From an uncultured Nocardioides sp. (GTDB lineage: Bacteria; Actinomycetota; Actinomycetes; Propionibacteriales; Nocardioidaceae), in contig NZ_CANKZF010000003.1 of NCBI RefSeq assembly GCF_947488515.1, positions 62,001-126,000 of the forward strand: a DNA stretch of 64,000 nt, in the 5' to 3' direction. Both the position numbers and the translations under genes were made by a program. The notes beneath the pieces are model-generated. The model had not been told where the DNA came from. It ran no database searches and saw only the letters and a list, made by a program, of their open reading frames with translations. This document shows, piece after piece, positions 40,341-48,633 of the stretch; position 1 is the stretch's first letter, and the number at the start of each line of letters is the position of its first letter.

Positions 40341-41039
40341 TCAGGCGCCGAGACCGTCGAGGTAGTGCGCGAACCCGTCGGGGGCACGGCCGGTCCGGCG
40401 TCCCGACGTGACGACCGGTACGGCGCCGGTCGCCAGGGACGGCACCCCGGCCTCGCGCATCGCTGTCACCAGGCCAACGTCCTCGTGCGTGGGCAGGAGC
40501 GGGAACCCGCCCGCCGCCCGGTAGGCGTCCAGCGTGAAGCCGAGGTTGGCGCCGTGCACGTGGTCGTGGCCGTCCGCTGTCGTGTGGCGCTGGTGCCAGG
40601 CCGACAGCGCTGCGGCGGTCAGGTCACCGGGCCGCGGCTCGACGGTGCCGACCACGAGGCCGAGGCCCTCGGCCGCCCAGTCGAGGTGCGACGTCAGCCA
40701 GTGTCGCGGGACGACGCTGTCGGCATCGGTGCTCGCCACCCACAGGGAGCGGCTGCCGATCCTGGCCGCCCACGCCGCGGCCGCCTCGACGCCCTCCGAC
40801 CTGGCGACGCCGACACAGCCGGCGAGGGTGGTGATCGCGACGACGTCGTCGCGGTCGCGCGCCACCCGGTCGGAGCCGTCGCGGCACGCGTCCAGGACGA
40901 CCACGACCTGCGTGGGGATGTCGGGGTACGCCGTGCCCAGTGCGTCGACGGCGGTCGCGACCGCGTCGAGGCAGGCGGGCAGCAGGACCTCCTCGTCGCG
41001 GGCCGGCACGACGACGGCCACGGCGTCGGGACGCGTCAC
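40341..41039 (-). CDS. family 2 glycosyltransferase
   Basis: A 232-residue GT-A fold transferase: 'AVAVVVPARDEEVLLPACLD', nucleotide-sugar motif in 'LWVASTDADSVVPRHWLTSH' (DAD, the DxD site) and 'HVHGANLGFTLDAYRAAGGF' before 'HEDVGLV' (the catalytic ED). No membrane segment is seen. Acceptor unknown. Its GTG start overlaps the stop of the PIG-L-methyltransferase gene by four bases, so it is third in an operon with that gene and an acyl-CoA dehydrogenase. Confidence 0.88.
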   Translation of the reverse strand: MTRPDAVAVVVPARDEEVLLPACLDAVATAVDALGTAYPDIPTQVVVVLDACRDGSDRVARDRDDVVAITTLAGCVGVARSEGVEAAAAWAARIGSRSLWVASTDADSVVPRHWLTSHLDWAAEGLGLVVGTVEPRPGDLTAAALSAWHQRHTTADGHDHVHGANLGFTLDAYRAAGGFPLLPTHEDVGLVTAMREAGVPSLATGAVPVVTSGRRTGRAPDGFAHYLDGLGA

Positions 41040-42361
41040 GAGGACCGTCCCAGCACGTGCAGCAGGAAGTCGGGCTCCTGGTGCTCGACCAGCACCCGAC
41101 CTCCCGCAGCGAGGAAGGCGTCGACGAACCCGTCGTGGACCGCCGGCCCGGCCAGGGGCCAGCCGACGGGTTGGTGACGCCAGTGGCACAGGAGCACGTG
41201 ACCGTCGTCGGCCAGTGAGGTGAGGCAGAGCCGGACCAGCTCCGCGAGCCGTCGGGGGCTGAGGAAGTAGCCGACCTCGGACACCGACACCAGGTCGTAG
41301 CGGGCGGCCGGCCACTCGTCCGGCACCCGGGCCAGTCGCACCTCGAGCCCGTCGGTGCCGGCCGTACGCCGACGGGCGAGGTCGACGGCCGTGGGGCTGC
41401 TGTCGACGGCCAGCAGCCGGTCGGTGCGGGTCGCGAGGTCGACGGCCAGCGCGCCGACCGAGCAGCCCACCTCGAGGGCGAGCGGGTAGTGCTCCCGCGG
41501 CAGGCTCGCCAGCGACACGGCGCGCTTGCGGCGCTCGTAGGAGGAGTCGACGTCCCACGGGTCGGCTCGCTCGCGGTGGACCCGGTCGAGGGACTCGTCG
41601 TCGGCCTCGGGTCCGCCGACCAGGAACACCTCGTGGTCTCGGCCGAAGTGGGCGAGCAGGTCGGGGCCGAGGAGCACCTCGTCACCGGGCGCGGACGAGA
41701 GCGGCCGGACCTGGCTCTCGTGGGCGTCGACGGCCGCCCGCTTCGCCGTCACGGCCTCTGCCGACAGCGGCAGCCGCGCGACGGGTGCCTCCGCGAGGTC
41801 GCCCGGGCGACCCCAGTGCCACCACCAGACCGGGTACTCCCACAGGAGCGCGTCGGTGCGGTGGGCGGCGGTCGCGGCGGCCCGCCCCACCGCCTCGTGG
41901 TCGGGGTGGCCGTCGCCGCGCCACGGCGCGCAGAGGAGCACGTCGGCACCGTCGGTGCCGATCGCCTCGACGAGCGCCGCCACCAGCTCCTCCTCCTGCT
42001 CGGCCACCGCGCCGTCGGGGAGGTCGAGGCAGGTGACGTGCGCGTGCGGGGCAAGGACCTCCGTGGCGCGACGCAGCTCTGCCCGGCGCACCTCCGCGAG
42101 CCGGTCGGGGGAGTGGGTGGGCGAGTGCGGGTGCGAGCCCTCACCGGCCGTCGCGGTCACGACCTCGACGCTGCGACCCGCACGGGCGGCGGTGTGCAGC
42201 AGGCCGCCCGCCCCGAGCGTCTCGTCGTCGGGGTGCGCACCCACGACGACGACGCGGCCGCGCGACCCCGGCAGCTCGACGGTCGGCACGATCGCCAGGA
42301 CGTCCGACCACGACCCGGCCGTCGTACCGGGGTGGTCGTGCCGGAAGCGGGGAGCGATCAC
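41036..42361 (-). CDS. PIG-L deacetylase-SAM methyltransferase fusion
   Basis: A 441-residue two-domain protein. Residues 1-230 are a PIG-L/LmbE zinc deacetylase: 'VVVVGAHPDDETLGAGGLLH' (HPDDE metal motif), 'GDGHPDHEAVGRAA' (second His pair). Residues about 240-441 are a class I methyltransferase: 'ALEVGCSVGALAVDLATRTD' (SAM motif I), 'LLAVDSSPTAVDLARRR', 'YDLVSVSEVGYFLSP'. PIG-L enzymes remove acetyl groups from GlcNAc-like sugars, so a deacetylate-then-methylate action on an amino sugar conjugate is plausible inference. GTG 42361 overlaps the upstream dehydrogenase stop by four bases, and its own stop overlaps the glycosyltransferase start. Confidence 0.88.
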   Translation of the reverse strand: MIAPRFRHDHPGTTAGSWSDVLAIVPTVELPGSRGRVVVVGAHPDDETLGAGGLLHTAARAGRSVEVVTATAGEGSHPHSPTHSPDRLAEVRRAELRRATEVLAPHAHVTCLDLPDGAVAEQEEELVAALVEAIGTDGADVLLCAPWRGDGHPDHEAVGRAAATAAHRTDALLWEYPVWWWHWGRPGDLAEAPVARLPLSAEAVTAKRAAVDAHESQVRPLSSAPGDEVLLGPDLLAHFGRDHEVFLVGGPEADDESLDRVHRERADPWDVDSSYERRKRAVSLASLPREHYPLALEVGCSVGALAVDLATRTDRLLAVDSSPTAVDLARRRTAGTDGLEVRLARVPDEWPAARYDLVSVSEVGYFLSPRRLAELVRLCLTSLADDGHVLLCHWRHQPVGWPLAGPAVHDGFVDAFLAAGGRVLVEHQEPDFLLHVLGRSS

Positions 42362-43419
42362 CAGCCCGACCCCGGGTCGTCGAGGAGCTGCCGCCCGAGG
42401 GACGCCTGGTCGCGCTCGGCGTGCCACTGGCGGAGGTAGAGCTCGAGGTCGGCCACCCGGCGCGCGTGCGCCTCGTCGGTGGCCAGGGGACCGGGCCCCA
42501 GGGCATGCGCGGCACGCCGCAGGACGTCCTCGCACGCGTCGGCGACCACCTCACGCACGCGCAGTGCGGCCCGCCAGCCGACCGGTCCGGCGAGGTCGCC
42601 GGCGTCGAGGGCCGCGGCCGTCTGCTGCAGCACGGCCCGGGCGCCGTGCAGCCGCGCGTCGACGGCGCCGAGATGCATCAGCGCCACCTGGTCGGGCTCA
42701 CGCGTGCCGGACGCCGCCACCATGCGCCTCGCGACCCCCACCGCCCCGCCGAACCAGACGGCGGCCACGCCGATCGCTCCCCACGCGAACCCGGGGCGTT
42801 CGAGGTACCACCCGGGCGCCCCGACGGCGCGCGCGTCCACCCCGGCGAGGTCGAGGGGACCCGAGTCGACCGCGGTGAGCCCGCGCGCCACCCACGTCCC
42901 GGCCACGGCCGTCACGTCCGGGTGGTCGAGGTCGACGGCGAAGAGCTGCCGTTCCTGGCCCACCCATGCGCTGATCAGCGCGTGGTCGAGCTCGCCCCCG
43001 AGGGAGCACCAGTGCTTGCGCCCGTCGAGGACGTACGACGACCCGCTCGGCGTCGCCCGCAACGGCTCGCCCGGCCCCTCGGCGGCGAACACTCCCCACG
43101 TCCCGTCCCCAGCCTCCTCGCCCGCCTGCCCGAGGATGGCGTGCGCGTCCAGGTGCGGCTCCAGCACCCGCGCGACGGTCAGGTCGGCGGCAGCGACGCT
43201 GGCGAGGGCCGACCACAGGAACGCGGTGCTGCCGCTGCCGGGGTGCGGCAGCCTGCCGCCGACGTCACGGGCGAGGTCCAGCGCAGCACGTACGTCGCCC
43301 GCTGCGGCCGTGGCCTGCTCGGACAGCGCGGTGAGCTCGCGTTGCTGCTCGCTCGTCGTGGCTCCGAGCTCGACGGGCCGGGCGCCGGCGCCTGTATCCC
43401 TCGCGTGGTCGTGCGTCAT
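42358..43419 (-). CDS. acyl-CoA dehydrogenase-like flavoprotein
   Basis: A 353-residue protein of the acyl-CoA dehydrogenase superfamily. The middle beta-domain is recognisable ('TWGVFAAEGPGEPLRATPSG', 'YVLDGRKHWCSLGGELDHAL'), as is the helical C-terminal domain ('LMHLGAVDARLHGARAVLQQ', 'LALRVREVVADACEDVLRRA'-like). The sequence is divergent and about 30 residues shorter than typical members, and the usual catalytic Glu segment is not obvious, so it may act on a carrier- or sugar-linked substrate. ATG 43419 has a GGGAG box; ATG 43443 is the alternative. First gene of a three-gene coupled operon. Confidence 0.8.
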   Translation of the reverse strand: MTHDHARDTGAGARPVELGATTSEQQRELTALSEQATAAAGDVRAALDLARDVGGRLPHPGSGSTAFLWSALASVAAADLTVARVLEPHLDAHAILGQAGEEAGDGTWGVFAAEGPGEPLRATPSGSSYVLDGRKHWCSLGGELDHALISAWVGQERQLFAVDLDHPDVTAVAGTWVARGLTAVDSGPLDLAGVDARAVGAPGWYLERPGFAWGAIGVAAVWFGGAVGVARRMVAASGTREPDQVALMHLGAVDARLHGARAVLQQTAAALDAGDLAGPVGWRAALRVREVVADACEDVLRRAAHALGPGPLATDEAHARRVADLELYLRQWHAERDQASLGRQLLDDPGSGW

Positions 43420-43663
43420 CTGTCTCCCCGGCTCGCGCGCCACCTCCCGGCGCGTGGCGCTGCGCGCCGAGAAGGACGCTACGAGCGCGCACGCCCCCCG
43501 CGGGACCTCCCAAGGGCTGGTGGTGCCGCTGGTCTGCCGTCTGGGTCGACGTTCGCTCGCGCCAGGGTGCGAGCAACGTGGGACTCAGTGCCCTTGCCGA
43601 AACCAGTCGACATTGGGTGGCCAGCAACCGTCCACAGCCCTGGCCGCTGTCGGAGCTCGCCGG

Positions 43664-43669
43664 TACAAT
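43664..43669 (+). promoter_or_regulatory. -10 element of HNH endonuclease gene (leaderless)
   Basis: TACAAT seven bases before ATG 43677; the clearest example of the leaderless arrangement in this window. Confidence 0.7.
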
Positions 43670-43676
43670 CGAACAC

Positions 43677-45074
43677 ATGATCGAGACACTGGCAGGGCCC
43701 GGGGCAGGTGGGGTGGACGACCTCACCGCTCGCGACCTGCTCGCGCTCGCGCGGGACCGGAAGGCGGCCGAGGACGGGGCGGCCGCCGACCTGCTCGTCG
43801 TGGCTGCCCGGTGGGCCGACCTGCACCCGCCGGAGTCGATCCATGACGCGGCTGGGTTCGCGGTGCCGGGGTGCGAGCACGAGGAGCCCATCGCTGGGGA
43901 GGGTGCGCCGTTGGTGGCGGAGTTCTGTCTCGCCGAGCTCGGCACCGTCCTGGGTGTCTCGACGGTCGCGGCGAAGAAGCTCGTCGGGCACGCCCTCGAG
44001 CTGCGCCACCGACTCCCGCGGCTGTGGGCCCAGGTCCACGCCGGCCGGGTCCCGGCGTGGCGAGCGCGTTCAGTCGCGGAGTCGACGATCCACGCCAGCC
44101 CCGCCCTGACCCCCGAAGCGGCCGCGTTCGTCGATGCCCAGGTCGCTGCCGTCGCCGGGCGCATCGGTGCGGCACAGCTCGACCGGCTCGTCGCCGAGGC
44201 GATCAAGAGGTTCGACCTCGCCGAGCCCGACCCGGCGGCGGATCCGGAGGACGGCTACCTCCACGTCGACCCGCGTCACGTCACGATTCACGACGACGAC
44301 GTGCACTTCGCCGGCACCGTGCACATCGAGGCCGAGGTCGACATCGCCGACGCCCTCGACCTCGACCGAGCCCTGACGCACGGCGCCGCACTGCGGAAGG
44401 CACTCGGGTCCCTGCTCCCGCTCGGCGCACGCCGGGCCAAGGCCCTCGGCGACCTCGCCCGGACCCAGACCGCCCTCGACCTCGCCGGAGTGGGAGCCGA
44501 TCCCCAGCACCTACCGGCCGCCCGCGAAGTCGTCCTCCACGCCCACTTCGACGCCAGCTTCTCAGGCGAAGCGACGGTGTTCGGTCCCACGGGGCGCCTG
44601 GCGGAGGGCCAGCGGCTCGTCCTGCTCGACCAGGTCAAGGACTGGTGCGCCGACTCCCGGACCAAGGTCACCATCAAGCCGGTGATCGACCTCAACGACC
44701 AGCTGTCGACCCCGGCGTACGACGTCCCCGACCGGATCCGCGAGCAGGTCGTCCTCCGGGACACGACGTGCGTGTTCCCGTGGTGCAGCCGACCGGCCCG
44801 CGGCTGCGACATCGACCACGTCATCCCGCACGACCCCAACGCCGAAGCAGACGGCAGACCCCAGCCCGGGCCTACGCAGAGCGACAACCTCGCCGTCCTG
44901 TGCCGGTTCCACCACCGACTCAAGACACATACCGCCTGGCGCTACGAGATGACCTCCCCCGGGGTGTTCGAGTGGACCTCACCGCACGGCCACCACTACC
45001 GACGCGACCGCCGCGGCACCAGCCCCATCGAGCCACCCGGCCCGCCCGGCATCCCGCGGCCGCGCCGACCATGA
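43677..45074 (+). CDS. DUF222 / HNH endonuclease (13E12-type)
   Basis: A 465-residue protein of the actinobacterial 13E12/REP family: a long helical DUF222 N-domain ('LGTVLGVSTVAAKKLVGHAL', 'HAGRVPAWRARSVAESTI') and a C-terminal HNH nuclease ('CVFPWCSRPARGCDIDHVIP' then 'NLAVLCRFHHRLKTH') with the Cys pairs that bind structural zinc. These occur in many copies per genome in Nocardioides and mycobacteria and are thought to be linked to mobile elements; their activity is rarely tested. The leaderless ATG 43677 is well supported. It appears intact. Confidence 0.92.
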   Translation: MIETLAGPGAGGVDDLTARDLLALARDRKAAEDGAAADLLVVAARWADLHPPESIHDAAGFAVPGCEHEEPIAGEGAPLVAEFCLAELGTVLGVSTVAAKKLVGHALELRHRLPRLWAQVHAGRVPAWRARSVAESTIHASPALTPEAAAFVDAQVAAVAGRIGAAQLDRLVAEAIKRFDLAEPDPAADPEDGYLHVDPRHVTIHDDDVHFAGTVHIEAEVDIADALDLDRALTHGAALRKALGSLLPLGARRAKALGDLARTQTALDLAGVGADPQHLPAAREVVLHAHFDASFSGEATVFGPTGRLAEGQRLVLLDQVKDWCADSRTKVTIKPVIDLNDQLSTPAYDVPDRIREQVVLRDTTCVFPWCSRPARGCDIDHVIPHDPNAEADGRPQPGPTQSDNLAVLCRFHHRLKTHTAWRYEMTSPGVFEWTSPHGHHYRRDRRGTSPIEPPGPPGIPRPRRP

Positions 45075-45150
45075 CCCCGCCCCGCACCCCGTGACCTTCA
45101 AGGTGGCGGGGCGTCAGGCGTGCGGCCACGTAGCGTCAGCGCGCATGCCC

Positions 45151-45576
45151 TCAACCCTGCGCGGCGTAGTCCTCGTCGGTGACCTGCTCGAGCCAGGTCA
45201 CGACCTCGCCCTGGTCGTCGGCCTCCTGGATGGCGACGTGGGCCATGAAGCGACCGGCGGTGGCGCCGTGCCAGTGCTCCTCGCCGGGGTCGATGTAGAC
45301 GACGTCGCCCGGGCGGATCTCTTGCGGCCGGCTCGTGCCGTCCTCTCCGCGACGGGCGACGTAGCCGATGCCGTCGGTGACGTAGAGGGTCTGGCCCTTG
45401 GGGTGGTGGTGCCACGCGGTGCGGGCTCCGGGGGTGAAGCGGACGTGCGCGCAGCCGACGGCGGACTGGTCGTCGGGGTTGCGGATGCCGTCGAGGTAGA
45501 CGTCGCCGGTGAACCAGTCGGTGGGGCCGGGGGTGGTGTCAGTGCCGGTTCGAGCGGAGCTGCGGGTGAGCTTCAT
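45151..45576 (-). CDS. cupin-domain protein
   Basis: A 141-residue single-domain cupin. Motif 1 is 'TPGARTAWHHHPKGQTLYVT' (HxH...Q/E type metal ligands), motif 2 is 'PGDVVYIDPGEEHWHGATAG' with the final His. It resembles the (R)-mandelonitrile-lyase-like/quercetinase-type cupins. Substrate unknown. Its ATG overlaps the stop of the HTH regulator gene by four bases, so they are coupled. Confidence 0.85.
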   Translation of the reverse strand: MKLTRSSARTGTDTTPGPTDWFTGDVYLDGIRNPDDQSAVGCAHVRFTPGARTAWHHHPKGQTLYVTDGIGYVARRGEDGTSRPQEIRPGDVVYIDPGEEHWHGATAGRFMAHVAIQEADDQGEVVTWLEQVTDEDYAAQG

Positions 45577-46490
45577 GGGGTGGAGGACTCTTCCTGGGTG
45601 GTGTGGGGGGACTGGACGGGGGCCTGCTCCGGCGCTGCCCAGGAGGCGAGCATTCGGAGTCGTTCGGCTGAGGGCGAGCCGGGCTCGGCCGTGTAGACGA
45701 GCAGGACGAGGCCCGGCTCGGCGGTGATGGCGAGTTCCTCGTAGGCGAAGGTGAGCTCACCCACGACCGGGTGCTGGAAGCGCTTCGTGCCGGTGCCGTG
45801 GGTACGGACGTCGTGCGCCGCCCAGAGGCGGCGGAAGGTCTCGCTGCGGGTGGAGAGCTCGCCGACGAGGTCCTGCAGGCCGCGGTCGTGGGGGTCGCGT
45901 CCGGCCTCGGCGCGCATGATGCCCACGCACATCTCGGCGAAGAGGTCCCAGTCGGGGTAGAAGTCCCGCGAGGCGGGGTCGAGGAACTGGAAGCGGGCGA
46001 GGTTCGGCGTACGACCGCGAGCCCGCTCGTCGTCGCCGATGACGGGCGAGTAGAACGCGCGGCCGAGGGTGTTGGTGGCCAGCAGGTTCTGGTGTGGGTC
46101 GCGGACGAAGGCGACACCGTCGGTGATGGCCTCGAGGGCCCACCGCAGGCTGAGTCGCGGTGCGGCCTTCGCCGGCGTACGGCGACGAGGACGGCTGCTG
46201 GTGGGGATGCCGTCGGCGGCACGGGCGAGGTCGTAGAGGTGGGCGCGCTCGGTCTCGTCCAGCTGCAGCGCCCGAGCCAGCGCCTCCAGGACGCTGGACG
46301 AGGCGCCGGCGATCTGGCCCCGCTCGAGCCGGGCGTAGTACTCCACGCTCAGGCCGGCCAGCGTGGCGACCTCGCTGCGGCGCAACCCCTTCACGCGGCG
46401 GCTGCCGGTGGTCGGCAACCCGACCTGCTCCGGGGTGATGCGTGCGCGGCGGGTGGTGAGGAACTCGCGCACCTCTTCTCGGTTGTCCAC
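45573..46490 (-). CDS. helix-turn-helix regulator with MmyB-like ligand domain
   Basis: A 305-residue transcription factor. The N-terminal XRE-type HTH is 'GLRRSEVATLAGLSVEYYAR' followed by 'LERGQIAGASSSVLEALARA'; the C-terminal half is an MmyB-like ligand-binding domain ('ITDGVAFVRDPHQNLLATNT', 'NLARFQFLDPASRDFYPDWD'). Members of this family respond to small hydrophobic molecules. GTG 46490 is fixed by a leaderless TAGGGT seven bases upstream. It is divergent from the lipoprotein-acetyltransferase pair and coupled to the cupin gene. Confidence 0.9.
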   Translation of the reverse strand: MDNREEVREFLTTRRARITPEQVGLPTTGSRRVKGLRRSEVATLAGLSVEYYARLERGQIAGASSSVLEALARALQLDETERAHLYDLARAADGIPTSSRPRRRTPAKAAPRLSLRWALEAITDGVAFVRDPHQNLLATNTLGRAFYSPVIGDDERARGRTPNLARFQFLDPASRDFYPDWDLFAEMCVGIMRAEAGRDPHDRGLQDLVGELSTRSETFRRLWAAHDVRTHGTGTKRFQHPVVGELTFAYEELAITAEPGLVLLVYTAEPGSPSAERLRMLASWAAPEQAPVQSPHTTQEESSTP

Positions 46491-46497
46491 GACATCG

Positions 46498-46503
46498 ACC
46501 CTA
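46498..46503 (-). promoter_or_regulatory. -10 element of HTH regulator gene (leaderless)
   Basis: TAGGGT on the minus strand, seven bases before GTG 46490. Confidence 0.6.
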
Positions 46504-46663
46504 GGCCGGTGCGGAGCCTCCCCGTAGCCACGAAGGGTGCCCTGTCGGTGCACCCCTCGACAGGGACTCCCAGACGTGCGGGCGCGCGGGTTCACTGAAT
46601 GGAGCCGGCAGGAGCTGCCGACCAGACGCCACGAAGGATGACGACGAGGAGGAGCCCAGCGCC

Positions 46664-47263
46664 ATGCGCCAGGTAGCCATGCACGCGCCCGGGGGACGCC
46701 CCCAAGGTGCTGCTCCTGCCATGTCCGGCCAGCACCGCGCAGGGGTCGGCATCGCCACGCTGGCCGCCCTGGCACTGGCCCTCGGCGCCTGCGGGGACCA
46801 GGCCCGGGACGGACGGTCGGATCCGGGCGCCGGCGCCCCGGCACCGCTCATCGGCGACGGATCCGAGCCGACCCAGGTCAACCCCACACCCACCGACGAC
46901 GGGAACGACATGCAGATCCACTTCACCCTCGGCGACCACCGGTTTGCCGCCACCCTCGACGACAGCGCCGCGGCCGACGACCTCCTCGCCCAGCTGCCAG
47001 TGACCGTCCACATGACCGATCACGGTGGCGTGGAGAAGACCGGCCCGCTGCCCTCGCCGCTGTCCCTCGACGGCCAGCCCGACGGTGCCGACCCCGACGT
47101 CGGGGACCTCGGCTACTACGCACCCGGCAACGACCTCGTCCTCTACCACGGCGACCAGTCCTACTTCCCGGGCATCGTCGTCCTCGGCCGGCTCGAGCGT
47201 GGCGCCGCGGAGCAGATCGCCCGGATGGACGGACCCGTCACCGTGACCGTCGAGGCGGGGTGA
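46664..47263 (+). CDS. cyclophilin-like-fold lipoprotein
   Basis: A 199-residue secreted lipoprotein. The lipobox is '[10 protein letters not shown]' with Cys at about residue 43, preceded by an unusually long 25-residue n-region; an internal ATG at 46721 would give a normal signal, but ATG 46664 has the better GAGGAGGAG ribosome-binding site. The mature domain ('[20 protein letters not shown]', '[20 protein letters not shown]', '[20 protein letters not shown]') matches the cyclophilin-like barrel family DUF369. It is not a proven peptidyl-prolyl isomerase. It is followed four bases later by the acetyltransferase gene. Confidence 0.8.
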   Translation: MRQVAMHAPGGRPQGAAPAMSGQHRAGVGIATLAALALALGACGDQARDGRSDPGAGAPAPLIGDGSEPTQVNPTPTDDGNDMQIHFTLGDHRFAATLDDSAAADDLLAQLPVTVHMTDHGGVEKTGPLPSPLSLDGQPDGADPDVGDLGYYAPGNDLVLYHGDQSYFPGIVVLGRLERGAAEQIARMDGPVTVTVEAG

Positions 47264-47267
47264 CCCG

Positions 47268-47855
47268 ATGGAGCTTCACGAGTTCCTCGCGCACGTCGAC
47301 GGCGGCAACCCGGTCGTCGGCGGGTCCGATCACCACCGCTTCATGCACGACGCCGCGCAGGAGGCGTTCCGGCTCACCGCCGAGCTAAACTCGGCCTACC
47401 GGACGCCTGACCAGGTGCGCGACTTCATCAGCCGGCTCACCGGCACGGAGGTCGACGAGTCCGTCACCGTCTTCCCTCCCTTCCACAGCGAGTTCGGCAA
47501 GAACCTGCGCCTGGGCAAGGACGTGTTCATCAACCTCGGTTGCCGCTTCCAGGACACCGGCGGCATCACCATCGGCGACGGCACGCTCATCGGGCACGGC
47601 AGCACCCTGACGACGCTCAACCACGCGATCGACCCCGCCCGCCGCGCCGACATGCGTCCGGCGCCCGTCGTCATCGGACGCCACGTCTGGCTCGGCGCGG
47701 GGGTCACGGTCGTCCCCGGGGTCACCATCGGCGACGGCGCCGTCATCGGCGCAGGTTCGGTCGTCACCAAGGACGTCGCGGCCGACACCATCGTGGCGGG
47801 GGTCCCGGCGCGGCTCATCCGCGCCACCGGCTACGACACGACTCGTGCGCAGTAG
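47268..47855 (+). CDS. hexapeptide-repeat sugar O-acetyltransferase
   Basis: A 195-residue left-handed beta-helix acyltransferase of the maltose/galactoside O-acetyltransferase type: N-terminal helical cap ('[19 protein letters not shown]'), '[20 protein letters not shown]', the catalytic-His segment '[20 protein letters not shown]' and hexapeptide coils ending '[20 protein letters not shown]'. It uses acetyl-CoA. Substrate unknown. It is coupled to the preceding lipoprotein gene, in a cluster (HTH regulator, cupin, cyclophilin-like protein, acetyltransferase) whose members I recall seeing together in other bacteria. Confidence 0.88.
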   Translation: MELHEFLAHVDGGNPVVGGSDHHRFMHDAAQEAFRLTAELNSAYRTPDQVRDFISRLTGTEVDESVTVFPPFHSEFGKNLRLGKDVFINLGCRFQDTGGITIGDGTLIGHGSTLTTLNHAIDPARRADMRPAPVVIGRHVWLGAGVTVVPGVTIGDGAVIGAGSVVTKDVAADTIVAGVPARLIRATGYDTTRAQ

Positions 47856-47873
47856 GCGGGGACGTCCGAGCCG

Positions 47874-48527
47874 TCAGTCGGCGATGTCGACGACGAGACG
47901 CGGCGGGTCGGCGAGCGTGAAGACCCGGAACGGCCGCTCGTCTCCCTCGACGCCGGCGAAGACCTGGGTGTAGCCCTCGAACCAGCCGTTGACCTGCACC
48001 TCGGCCACGGCGCCGGCAGGCCCGAGGCGCGCCGGCACCTCGAAGGAGCCCGGCTCGGGCATGGCGGTGCCGGACGCGCTGATCGTCAGCACGTGGTCGC
48101 CCTCGAGCGGCACGACGTCGCCGCTGCCGTCGGCGACCGCCTCGTCGCTCCACGCGACGCCCCAGCCGGGGGTCGCGGTGCCGCTCAGCTCGAGCACGAC
48201 GCGGTCGAAGCCGTCGTGCTCGCCCACGCGTACGTCGACCAGCTGCAGGTCCCACTCGCCCGTCGGCTCGGCGGTCTGCGGGTCGGTGGACTCCGGGAAC
48301 GGCGGCCCATCGGGCGCAGGCGCCGGGGAGGGCGACTCCGCCGATGCAGAGGGCGATTCGGACGGGGAGTCCGACGGGGATGCAGACGGCGTCCCCGGTG
48401 ACGTCTCCGACGTCTCGGGAGCGGGCGACGTGGTCGCGTCGCTCGCCGAGGTGGGGGAGGCGTCGGTCCCGCAGGCCGCCAGCAACAGCGCGGCAGCCGC
48501 GAGTGTCCCGCCCAGTGCTCGGCCCAT
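47874..48527 (-). CDS. AMIN-like-domain lipoprotein
   Basis: A 217-residue lipoprotein. Signal and lipobox 'LAAAALLLAACGT' (Cys about residue 19) are followed by a 50-residue Ser/Pro/Glu linker and an AMIN-like beta domain ('LQLVDVRVGEHDGFDRVVLE', 'TISASGTAMPEPGSFEVP', 'VFTLADPPRLVVDIAD'). AMIN-type domains bind cell-wall polymers in other proteins, so an envelope role is likely. The -10-like TAGGGT lies in the loop of the hairpin at 48553-48588 and a GAGGGAG box precedes ATG 48527. Confidence 0.8.
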   Translation of the reverse strand: MGRALGGTLAAAALLLAACGTDASPTSASDATTSPAPETSETSPGTPSASPSDSPSESPSASAESPSPAPAPDGPPFPESTDPQTAEPTGEWDLQLVDVRVGEHDGFDRVVLELSGTATPGWGVAWSDEAVADGSGDVVPLEGDHVLTISASGTAMPEPGSFEVPARLGPAGAVAEVQVNGWFEGYTQVFAGVEGDERPFRVFTLADPPRLVVDIAD

Positions 48528-48552
48528 CGTTCTCCCTCGTCAGGTGCCGTCG

Positions 48553-48588
48553 ACCGGCGGTCCCACCCTAGGGGCCGGGACCGCCGGT
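48553..48588 (-). terminator. 12-base-stem hairpin overlapping a promoter
   Basis: Perfect 12-base inverted repeat ACCGGCGGTCCC / GGGACCGCCGGT with a 12-base loop. It lies 45 bases past the dehydrogenase stop on the minus strand. Its loop contains TAGGGT, a likely -10 for the next minus-strand gene, so one element may serve as terminator and promoter. Confidence 0.6.
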
Positions 48589-48633
48589 CCTCGGGACCAC
48601 GGCCGCGTCAGGGCCGCAGAGTCCGGACGAGTG

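Noticed and set aside
45075..45111. CCCCGC...GCGGGG stem after the HNH gene as a terminator
   Set aside because: The 25-base interior pairs only partly; too weak to call.
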